NCBI RefSeq assembly: GCF_003589925.1
Contig: NZ_CP032382.1
Span: forward strand, 3,410,001-3,474,000
DNA from: Chryseolinea soli
Lineage (GTDB): Bacteria; Bacteroidota; Bacteroidia; Cytophagales; Cyclobacteriaceae
Length of the DNA: 64,000 nt
Direction: 5' to 3'
A program made the translations under genes and the position numbers. This document shows positions 33,892-41,150 of the stretch, piece after piece (the stretch's first letter is position 1; each line of letters starts with the position of its first letter). The notes under the pieces are model-generated. The model was not told where the DNA came from and ran no database searches. It saw only the letters and a list, made by a program, of their open reading frames with translations.

Positions 33892-35220
33892 ATGAAGACC
33901 ATTCTTGTTCTGGGCGCTGGGCGCTCCTCCTCGTCGTTGATCCAATACTTACTGCAGCACGCTGCGGCCGGACCGTGGACGGTCGTGGTCGGTGATTTTT
34001 CGGAAGCTGCGGCCCGGGAGAAGATCGGGACATCGGCGCACGGCCGTGCCATCGCCTTTGATATCAACAACGAAGTGCAAAGCAGCGCGGCCATCCAGGA
34101 GGCCGATGTGGTGATCTCTCTCATGCCCGCTACGCTGCACCCGCTCGTGGCCCGGCATTGCCTGCGGTGGAACAAGCATCTTCTCAATGCCAGCTATGTG
34201 TCGGACGAAATGCGGTCGTATCATGCCGACGCTTTAGCAAAGGGATTACTCTTCCTGAATGAGTGTGGTCTCGATCCGGGCATCGACCACATGAGCGCGA
34301 TGCAAGTGATCGATGGGATCAAGGCGCGGGGTGGGACGTTGACTTCGTTTGAGTCGTTCACCGGCGGTCTCATTGCTCCCGAAACCGACCCCGAGAATCC
34401 GTGGCGCTATAAGTTCACCTGGAACCCGCGCAATGTGGTGATGGCCGGCCAGGGCACGGCAAAGTTTTTACAAGGCGGGCAATACAAATACATTCCCTAT
34501 CAACAACTCTTCCAACGTTTCACCACCGTGTCGGTTCCCGGCTATGGCGAATACGAAGGCTATGCCAACCGCGACTCTTTGAAATACCTGGAAACCTATG
34601 GGCTGCAAGGCATACAAACCATGGTGAGAGGCACACTGCGAAACAAAGGCTATTGTCCCGCGTGGAATGTGCTGGCGCAATTGGGATGCTGCGACGATAC
34701 GTATGCCATGGAAGGCGTTGACCAGATGACCCATCGTGGCTTTGTCCATGCTTTCGTGGAAGCGCCGGCTGGACAACTCCAGGAAAAGATCGCCGCGATG
34801 TTTCATATTTCCCGCGAAGGCGAAGAAATGAAACGCCTGCAATGGAGCGGTCTGTTTTCGGAAGAGAATGTGGGATTGTCGTCGGGAACACCGGCGCAGA
34901 TCCTGGAGCATATCCTGGCAAAAAAATGGAAGCTCAACCCCGGCGACAAAGATCTGATCGTGATGTGGCACCGCTTCCGATTCACCTTGGCGGGAAAAGA
35001 AAAAGAAATACAGGCGCACCTGGTCGCTACGGGGGAGAACGAGGTCCATACTGCCATGGCCAAAACGGTCGGGCTGCCGGTCGGCATCGCCGCCAAATTG
35101 TTGTTGGAAGGAAAGCTCAAAACACGCGGCGTTGCTATTCCCGTGATAAAAGAATTTTATGATCCCATCCTGGAGGAGTTGGCTTCCTTTGGCATTCGTC
35201 TCATCGAAACGGAATACTGA
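33892..35220 (+). CDS. Saccharopine dehydrogenase family protein
   Basis: The 442-residue protein has an N-terminal Rossmann fold (ILVLGAGRSSSSLIQYLL) and the catalytic-domain features of saccharopine dehydrogenases (NECGLDPGIDHMSAM, SFTGGLIAPETDPENPWRYK), with a typical C-terminal closing strand set. Family members interconvert saccharopine with glutamate and aminoadipate semialdehyde in lysine metabolism; related enzymes make carboxynorspermidine. The Lys9-like full length favours the lysine role, but no other lysine-degradation gene is nearby. I start at ATG 33892, since the seven codons before it open with TTG only. Confidence 0.85.
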   Translation: MKTILVLGAGRSSSSLIQYLLQHAAAGPWTVVVGDFSEAAAREKIGTSAHGRAIAFDINNEVQSSAAIQEADVVISLMPATLHPLVARHCLRWNKHLLNASYVSDEMRSYHADALAKGLLFLNECGLDPGIDHMSAMQVIDGIKARGGTLTSFESFTGGLIAPETDPENPWRYKFTWNPRNVVMAGQGTAKFLQGGQYKYIPYQQLFQRFTTVSVPGYGEYEGYANRDSLKYLETYGLQGIQTMVRGTLRNKGYCPAWNVLAQLGCCDDTYAMEGVDQMTHRGFVHAFVEAPAGQLQEKIAAMFHISREGEEMKRLQWSGLFSEENVGLSSGTPAQILEHILAKKWKLNPGDKDLIVMWHRFRFTLAGKEKEIQAHLVATGENEVHTAMAKTVGLPVGIAAKLLLEGKLKTRGVAIPVIKEFYDPILEELASFGIRLIETEY

Positions 35221-35236
35221 GCAAGGCGCGAGAATA

Positions 35237-35881
35237 CTATTTTGATTTTTTCATTGGAACCGCTGGCTCATACCATATGTCATAATTAAGTTCAGAGGGT
35301 GAACAGGTGTTCCCATTTTTCAAGTAGGTTTCGATGCGCGTCAGCCGTTTCTCTTTTCTATCATCGCTTCGGATAGTTTTGTAGTCCAGTACGGTAAAGG
35401 TTTCCTTAGATTTTATCTGCCCGTTTGAATAAAAAACGACCACGGTTTGCCTTAAGCTGTCACTTAGTGTTGATGTCCATTTTTCAATAATGAATGGATC
35501 ATTACTGTCGTTAAGTTCGTCCATGATTTTTTCTTTAAAAAGAATATTGCCGAACACATCATAAACGGCCGAGTCTTTGACTATGGCTTTCCATCCCTTG
35601 GCAGCAGAGGCTGAGTGCTTTTCGATCCAAACTCCCGTTTCTATGAATTCGTAATAATTTTTAATTCCGGTTTTGACCACGTATAATTTGCCTTTTGAAA
35701 AGTCACCGTTCGTATTCTTGCCTTCCCATTTTTTAGCAATCAAACCTTTCGTCTCGATACTGTCTTTTTCAGCCTTCGTTAGACTGGCATGATACCAGGT
35801 ATGCTTGTTGTCCTGATATTTGTCAAAAACAGCACAACTTGAGATGGATCCCACAATGAATACAATGATTAATGTTTTCAT
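35237..35881 (-). CDS. Lipoprotein of unknown function in an AT-rich patch
   Basis: The 214-residue product starts with a lipoprotein signal (MKTLIIVFIVGSISSC), so it should be anchored in the envelope. The mature part is charged and contains VVFYSNGQIKSKETF, a MORN-like toxin/antitoxin-immunity style hairpin seen in many Bacteroidota proteins, but no firm family. The start is set at the ATG at 35881, six codons inside the open frame. Its base composition is visibly richer in AT and its codon choice differs from the neighbours, which suggests recent acquisition. Upstream neighbour is plsC after 57 bases. Confidence 0.6.
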   Translation of the reverse strand: MKTLIIVFIVGSISSCAVFDKYQDNKHTWYHASLTKAEKDSIETKGLIAKKWEGKNTNGDFSKGKLYVVKTGIKNYYEFIETGVWIEKHSASAAKGWKAIVKDSAVYDVFGNILFKEKIMDELNDSNDPFIIEKWTSTLSDSLRQTVVVFYSNGQIKSKETFTVLDYKTIRSDDRKEKRLTRIETYLKNGNTCSPSELNYDIWYEPAVPMKKSK

Positions 35882-35938
35882 TAATTTTCTTTCTATCATC
35901 TTCCTTTTTATGAACTGTTTAAAAATTACCTCTAAAAC

Positions 35939-37027
35939 CTAACTTCTCCGGGTTAACGATAGGGATAGCGGCAAGGAGATGAAATAGAGCAGCGACCAGA
36001 GCCCGGAGTGCGTGAGGGCGAAAAACATTCCCGTTTGCAGGCAGTAAAACAAGGGTATGAGCACGAGTCCGAAGGCATATTGGATGGAGGAATGGAATTG
36101 TTCGTTGTGTACTTTCTTTTTTACAAACCAGGAGATGATGCTGGCCGGTAAGAGATGGTTGATAAAGGCATAAAGGAATAATGGATTCCACCAAGGCCAG
36201 CGTTTCGTTACGCGTACGGGCGCAACATTTTCTACTGTAGCCGGCATGTTCTTTATGATCGCTTGATCAGCAGCCAACTGTGCGGCCAGGTCGTTTTGGG
36301 GTACATGATGTTTGTAGAGATAGGCCACTTTGCGCTCGTATTCGTCGCCGTCGCCTGCGATGTGGAGCATGAGGGGTTTGAGGCCATCGCTGGTTTTGTC
36401 CACCAGCCTGTCCGTGTCCAGGTTGTCTTTCGGGCTTTGTCCGTTATCTGCGGAAGTGGCGTGATGGGGCACCACGGGAATGGCTTCACCGAAAGTGATC
36501 AGCACCCTGGACCTGAACTTCGCGTGGTCTTCGTATTGAATGCCCACCGGCACGATCTTGAGCCCGAGGGTGTAGTTGCTTTTTTCTTCGGCGCGCAAGG
36601 CGATGCGGGCAAATCCTTTTTGCAACGGGCGCAGTTTCCAGTAGCCGTCGTCGTTGCCTTCCGCAAAAATGAGGAGCGACTTGCCGTTGACCAGCATCTG
36701 CGCGTACTCCTCCATGGCGGCGTCATTTTTTCGCATGGTGCTGAAGCCGTCGCGAAAGCGGTAGAGCGGTTTGATCTGCACCAGCGTCAGGGCTTTGACG
36801 GCCCACGGTTTTCCAAAGATGTTGGCCCGGGCGATGGACCAGGGGTTGGCCGCCGAACTGCAGATGACCAGGATGGCATCCATGAAGGCGCTTTGATGGT
36901 TGGCCACAAAGATCACGGGACCTTTTGGCAAGGGAGCCACGAAGCGGACTTGCCACTGCCGGAAAAACAGACGCAGTGCCAGGCGGCAATACTGCTTCAG
37001 GGAAACGTAAAAAGCTAATGCAAACAC
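35939..37027 (-). CDS. 1-acyl-sn-glycerol-3-phosphate acyltransferase-like protein (PlsC family)
   Basis: The 362-residue membrane-associated enzyme has the acyltransferase motifs NHQSAFMD (NHx4D) and FAEGN (for substrate phosphate binding), followed by a helical linker and two or three C-terminal membrane helices (from about 285). The family transfers acyl chains to lysophosphatidic acid or related lipids. The long C-terminal extension is typical of Bacteroidota members whose true acceptor is not settled; ornithine or glycine lipids are alternatives. It is a single-gene unit on the minus strand. Confidence 0.85.
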   Translation of the reverse strand: MFALAFYVSLKQYCRLALRLFFRQWQVRFVAPLPKGPVIFVANHQSAFMDAILVICSSAANPWSIARANIFGKPWAVKALTLVQIKPLYRFRDGFSTMRKNDAAMEEYAQMLVNGKSLLIFAEGNDDGYWKLRPLQKGFARIALRAEEKSNYTLGLKIVPVGIQYEDHAKFRSRVLITFGEAIPVVPHHATSADNGQSPKDNLDTDRLVDKTSDGLKPLMLHIAGDGDEYERKVAYLYKHHVPQNDLAAQLAADQAIIKNMPATVENVAPVRVTKRWPWWNPLFLYAFINHLLPASIISWFVKKKVHNEQFHSSIQYAFGLVLIPLFYCLQTGMFFALTHSGLWSLLYFISLPLSLSLTRRS

Positions 37028-37083
37028 GGCCTTAAATTAATGGAGTGGCGGTAAAAAACAATTCGCGAGGGCAGACTTCGCGA

Positions 37084-37992
37084 TTAGGTTGTCGGTGCCG
37101 GCAGGGGCCTGCCTCGCATGAACGACGCAAATCCGAAACCACTCACCAGGTGCCAGATGCCCCACCAGGCGGCGACCAGCGCCATCTCGACATTGCCCCC
37201 AAAAAAGCTGAAGATCAGAATGAGACCCAACCCCGAATTGTGGACGCTCGTTTCGATGGCCACCGTCCGGTTCACGGCCTCGTTGTTCTTGAGCACCTTG
37301 CTAAAAAAATAAGCGCAGGCCAGGCCGCAGCCGTTGGTGAGCAGCACAATCCAGAAAATCTTGTGAAAGGTATCGATCAGGATGCTCTTGTTGTTCAGGA
37401 AGGCCATGACCACGAACATCGTGAGAATGATGATGGAAATGATGCGCGCCGGCTTGGCCACGCGCTTGGCAATGGCGGGCCATTTTTCGGCCACGAACAT
37501 GCTCGTCACCAAGGGCAACAGCAGGACCAGGATCATTTTGCTGGTGAGCGACCAAAAGTCGACGTGGAGTTCTTTGACGTCCGAATGCAGGGAAGGCACG
37601 AGCGAAGACCAGAAGAAAAAATTCGCCGGCGTCATGATAAAAGCAAACATCGACGAAAATCCGGTGAGGGCTACCGCCAGGGCTACATTTCCCCGGGCGT
37701 GTAGCGAAAAGAAATTGGAAACACTTCCTCCCGGGCAAGACGACACCATGATCAACCCCAGGGCCACACCGTTGCTGATCGGCAGCAGCGTGACGACGAT
37801 GACGGTGACCAGCGGCAACAACACGTACTGCCCGAGCAAGCCCGTGATGACCGCCTTCCGCTGGGAGAGCAGCTGCGTGAAATGTTCGCGTTTGATTTCC
37901 AGGGCCGTGCTCAGCATGATGAAGGCCAGGCAGATGTTCATCAGCGTGATGCTGCCTTCTGAGAAATTGATGCTAGGAGTTTCCGGATGCAA
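37084..37992 (-). CDS. Bile acid:sodium symporter (BASS) family transporter
   Basis: The 302-residue protein has nine or ten membrane helices and the BASS signatures MVSSCPGGSVSNFFS and ETSVHNSGLGLIL near the crossover helices that bind sodium. Bacterial members import organic anions such as pantoate or keto acids with sodium. The substrate cannot be deduced. It lies 72 bases upstream (in plus coordinates) of the rnhA gene end and 56 bases from plsC; its function is not obviously linked to either. Confidence 0.88.
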   Translation of the reverse strand: MHPETPSINFSEGSITLMNICLAFIMLSTALEIKREHFTQLLSQRKAVITGLLGQYVLLPLVTVIVVTLLPISNGVALGLIMVSSCPGGSVSNFFSLHARGNVALAVALTGFSSMFAFIMTPANFFFWSSLVPSLHSDVKELHVDFWSLTSKMILVLLLPLVTSMFVAEKWPAIAKRVAKPARIISIIILTMFVVMAFLNNKSILIDTFHKIFWIVLLTNGCGLACAYFFSKVLKNNEAVNRTVAIETSVHNSGLGLILIFSFFGGNVEMALVAAWWGIWHLVSGFGFASFMRGRPLPAPTT

Positions 37993-38064
37993 GGGCGGTA
38001 ATTTTTGGGATGAAAAAATAGGGTTTGGGATAAAGATAAAAATAACCCCCGGTTTTAATAAACC

Positions 38065-38532
38065 TTATGAATCCACGCTGTCGCGATGATTTTCATACCA
38101 CTGGTCGGCCGGCAGCGACCCGCCCGATGCGGCCTGTACGGCCAACTGGTCGCACCGCTCATTTTCCGGGTGGCCGGCATGACCTTTGATCCAGACAAAC
38201 TTTGGTTTGTATTTTTGATGGAGGGGAATGTAGCGTTGCCACAGGTCGGGGTTGGCCTTTTTGGCGAAGTTCTTTTTTTGCCATCCCCAGATCCAACCCT
38301 TCTCCACGGAATCCACAACATATTTGGAATCGGAATAGATGGTCACAGGGTGGCCTTCTTTCTTGATAGCCTCGAGGCCGGTGATCACCGCGAGCAGTTC
38401 CATGCGGTTGTTGGTGGTGAGCCGGAAGCCTTGAGCGATCTCTTTCACGGCGCTTTGAAACTTCATCACCACCCCATATCCGCCGGGGCCGGGATTACCT
38501 TGGGCGGCGCCATCGGTGTAAATGCGAATCAT
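38065..38532 (-). CDS. rnhA: Ribonuclease HI
   Basis: The 155-residue nuclease cleaves the RNA strand of RNA-DNA hybrids. The four acidic catalytic residues are in place: Asp7 in IYTDGAAQGNPG, Glu in NNRMELLA, Asp in YSDSKYV and Asp in ERCDQLA, with the histidine loop KGHAGHPENE. Length matches Escherichia coli RnhA. Its start overlaps the stop of the MarC gene by four bases, so the two are coupled. Confidence 0.96.
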   Translation of the reverse strand: MIRIYTDGAAQGNPGPGGYGVVMKFQSAVKEIAQGFRLTTNNRMELLAVITGLEAIKKEGHPVTIYSDSKYVVDSVEKGWIWGWQKKNFAKKANPDLWQRYIPLHQKYKPKFVWIKGHAGHPENERCDQLAVQAASGGSLPADQWYENHRDSVDS

Positions 38533-39101
38533 GCGGGGAGCACATTAGTTTTAAAGATCTTCACGGCGATGGCCAGCAGGATCACGCCAAACACACGACG
38601 CAAAACAGCAAAGCCCGATTTGCCGATCACACGCTCCAGCCACGACGAGGAACGGAGCACGATATAAATAAACACGAGATTCAGCAAAATGCCGACCAGG
38701 ATGTTCCACTCATGATACACGGCGCGCAGCGACAAGATGGTCGTGAGCGTGCCCGCCCCGGCAATGAGGGGGAAGGCCAGGGGCACGACCGAGCTGGAGC
38801 CCGTGGCGTCGGGATCGTCTTTGATGAGCGTTATGCCCAGGATCATTTCCAGGGCCACAATGAAGATCACAATAGCACCGGCCACGGCAAACGACTGCAC
38901 ATCCAGGCCGAACAGGTGCAGGATGGACTGCCCCAGGTAGAGAAAGATGACCATGAGGAACGCCGAGATCAGCGTGGCCCGTTCGGCATAGATCCTTCCT
39001 TCCCGTCTCCGGATGGCGATGATGATCGGGATAGATCCCAGGATATCGATCACGGAAAAGAGAATGAGGGTGACCGAAAGGATTTCTTTAACGTCCAGCA
39101 T
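38529..39101 (-). CDS. MarC family integral membrane protein
   Basis: The 190-residue protein has six predicted membrane helices and the MarC-type segments SVIDILGSIPIIIAI and PLAFPLIAGAGTL. MarC proteins were once linked to multiple antibiotic resistance, but that link has not held and their function is unknown. It is encoded just ahead of rnhA with a four-base overlap and follows a terminator that closes the porin operon. Confidence 0.9.
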   Translation of the reverse strand: MLDVKEILSVTLILFSVIDILGSIPIIIAIRRREGRIYAERATLISAFLMVIFLYLGQSILHLFGLDVQSFAVAGAIVIFIVALEMILGITLIKDDPDATGSSSVVPLAFPLIAGAGTLTTILSLRAVYHEWNILVGILLNLVFIYIVLRSSSWLERVIGKSGFAVLRRVFGVILLAIAVKIFKTNVLPA

Positions 39102-39125
39102 GAACCAAAATTTGGAACAAAGCTA

Positions 39126-39157
39126 AACTAAAAATGCCGGACTTTCGCCCGGCATTT
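39126..39157 (-). terminator. Rho-independent terminator after the porin gene
   Basis: On the minus strand a 9-bp perfect stem (39149-39157 with 39132-39140, core AAATGCCGG) with an eight-base loop is followed by a T-rich run. It lies 27 bases after the porin stop and before the MarC gene start, so it closes the SulP/carbonic-anhydrase-like/porin operon. Confidence 0.8.
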
Positions 39158-39183
39158 CCTTTCAAACCTTACTTATGTAAACC

Positions 39184-40560
39184 TTAGAAGTTGATCTGAT
39201 ACTGCAGCACCACTTGCCCCTTGTTGCCGGCCTTCACCATCTCGGCGCCCTGCGATTCAAAGTACGGACGGTTCTGATAGTCCAAACTGATCTTGCTGGT
39301 GTGGCCTTTGATGAGCCAGTTCACGCCCACGTTCCAAACATTCATGTTGTCGGCCAGGCGATCGTAGTTGCCCGCCTGGATGGACGCGTAGGGCATCAGT
39401 GTGCCGTTGCCTTCGCCGAAGAGATCTTTTTTCAACAAGTAGCCTACCTGGGCATACACTACTTTTCCACTGCCGAACATGGGAAAGGCGTTGCCTTGCG
39501 TGCCGGCGTATCCACCGGGGTTTGTACCCGCAGCCATACCGTCGGCGGGATTCATGATGCCGTTGTAGCGGAGATAGTTGGGGCCATAATCCAGGTTGAA
39601 GTATCCGGCGTAGGCCGAAAGTGCTGTGCCCTTTTCTGCATTCAAAGGAGCGTCATAGAACAAGGCCACCGACCATAAGTTCATGTTGTGATATTGTTGC
39701 GTAACGCCTGCATCTTCCGAAGTCCATAGGGCATTCTTTTGGGTGATGAAACCGGCCTCGATGTTGAAGACTCGTTTCTTGCCCAGATAAGTGCCCGTCA
39801 TGTAGGGCGTGGTGTTGGATTCTTTGTCAAAGAAATTGTACATGAAGAATCCTTGATATTGTTTGTGGTGACCTTGCTGCGCAAAGGTGGCGTTGGGATT
39901 CACCGCCGGGAGTGCCGCGCCATTGGTGGTGATGGGGAACGGATCGCTCATCACGATGCGGTAATCGAATTTTCCAAGTTGGCCGCGGGCATATACACTA
40001 AGCTTGCGCGAGAATTCGTCGGTCTGGTCGACGGTGGCCTGGGCGAAAACCGGAACGTCCATTGTCATGATCGTGCCGATGCTGGGCTGGCTAAAGCGCG
40101 ACAAGCCGTTGGTGATGGTGAGACCGCCACCCAGCTTCAGCTTCTCATTGTCTTTCCACACCTTGTATTCACCCAGCACATCGTGGAAGAACACCTGGAG
40201 CTTCCGGTTGCCGGCGTTGTTGGAAAGAAAGTTGAAGTTGTTTTGTCCGAATTGCGTGTAGAAGAACACATGGTCGGTGAGTTGGCCATAGAATTGGATA
40301 CGGGTTCTGCGCAAGCCAATGTCGGTGGTGTTGCTGGCGGGATCTTTCAGTACCATAGTGCCGGGGTTGCTATCGTTGTAACGTACCCACACCTGGTTCA
40401 GGAAGGTCCATTTCAAATAGTGGCTTCCGTCTTCGTTCAATTTCAAACGCATCTCTTCGAGTGCGGGCTTCGGCGTGGGGGGCGAAGTCGACTCCTGGGC
40501 AAACGCGGGCATAAAGGGTATGACCACCACCGCGAGCATGGCTAGGGTTGGTTTTTTCAT
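39184..40560 (-). CDS. Outer-membrane porin-like beta-barrel (phosphate-selective porin O/P type)
   Basis: The 458-residue protein has a signal peptide (MKKPTLAMLAVVVIPFMPAFAQ), a short helical start (PKPALEEMRLKL) and alternating amphipathic strands through to a C-terminal aromatic residue (VVLQYQINF), as in OprO/OprP-like porins. I place the start at ATG 40560 instead of the earlier in-frame codon, because the signal peptide begins there. It lies 54 bases downstream of the carbonic-anhydrase-like gene and SulP on the same strand. The set suggests that it admits the anion that SulP carries across the inner membrane; the anion is not defined. Confidence 0.75.
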   Translation of the reverse strand: MKKPTLAMLAVVVIPFMPAFAQESTSPPTPKPALEEMRLKLNEDGSHYLKWTFLNQVWVRYNDSNPGTMVLKDPASNTTDIGLRRTRIQFYGQLTDHVFFYTQFGQNNFNFLSNNAGNRKLQVFFHDVLGEYKVWKDNEKLKLGGGLTITNGLSRFSQPSIGTIMTMDVPVFAQATVDQTDEFSRKLSVYARGQLGKFDYRIVMSDPFPITTNGAALPAVNPNATFAQQGHHKQYQGFFMYNFFDKESNTTPYMTGTYLGKKRVFNIEAGFITQKNALWTSEDAGVTQQYHNMNLWSVALFYDAPLNAEKGTALSAYAGYFNLDYGPNYLRYNGIMNPADGMAAGTNPGGYAGTQGNAFPMFGSGKVVYAQVGYLLKKDLFGEGNGTLMPYASIQAGNYDRLADNMNVWNVGVNWLIKGHTSKISLDYQNRPYFESQGAEMVKAGNKGQVVLQYQINF

Positions 40561-40614
40561 GGGTTCGTGTTGGTTTGTTTTGCAACGCAGACACAAAGTA
40601 TGCGGATGCGTAAT

Positions 40615-41145
40615 TCAATTCAAAGCAATAACCGTGTTGTAGAGGATGTTGTTATAAAAAACAGGCTTGAGTTGATCCGGGCGATTGCCCATCACCACTC
40701 CCATCAGGTGTAAATCGTTCGTCCGCATGCGGTCGCGCAGAAACGGATAGTCCAGCAGCAGTTTGCACTGATCGATGACGTTCAGCTCCAGCAGCATTTG
40801 GTCGCGCACGGTTTTGGGGAGTACCCGTACGTTGGGATTTTTAAAATAGGCACCCAGGTTGAATTGCAGCATGCGGCCCAGAAACGGATCCTTCTTCAAG
40901 GTGTCCATGACATGGCAATGCATGTGGCCGGCTACAATGATCTGCGTGCATCCTTTTGTTCCCACGAAGTACTCCAGGCTCTCTTGTTGCAAATAGTCGT
41001 GACGTTGCAGCATCGCGCCAAGGGAAGAATGGGTGAACACCTGTCCGGAAAAATCATCCGTCACTTGCATTCCACACTCCCGGCAGGTGATCACTAACGT
41101 CTTCTTCAACCCGATCAAGGGCTTTAGCGTCGAAAGGCTGTTCAT
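40615..41145 (-). CDS. Beta-carbonic-anhydrase-like protein with altered active site
   Basis: The 176-residue protein has the beta-carbonic anhydrase zinc pattern in degenerate form: Cys21 in TCRECG, and His74 and Cys77 in AGHMHCHV, spaced as in the CxDxR...HxxC set. The Asp of the usual Asp-Arg dyad is replaced by Glu23 and the Arg by Gly25, and the protein is shorter than classical enzymes. It may bind zinc and hydrate CO2 weakly, or have become a regulator. It starts five bases after the SulP stop, so it is co-translated with that transporter. A role in bicarbonate supply is inferred from this context. Confidence 0.7.
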   Translation of the reverse strand: MNSLSTLKPLIGLKKTLVITCRECGMQVTDDFSGQVFTHSSLGAMLQRHDYLQQESLEYFVGTKGCTQIIVAGHMHCHVMDTLKKDPFLGRMLQFNLGAYFKNPNVRVLPKTVRDQMLLELNVIDQCKLLLDYPFLRDRMRTNDLHLMGVVMGNRPDQLKPVFYNNILYNTVIALN

Positions 41146-41150
41146 TGTTT

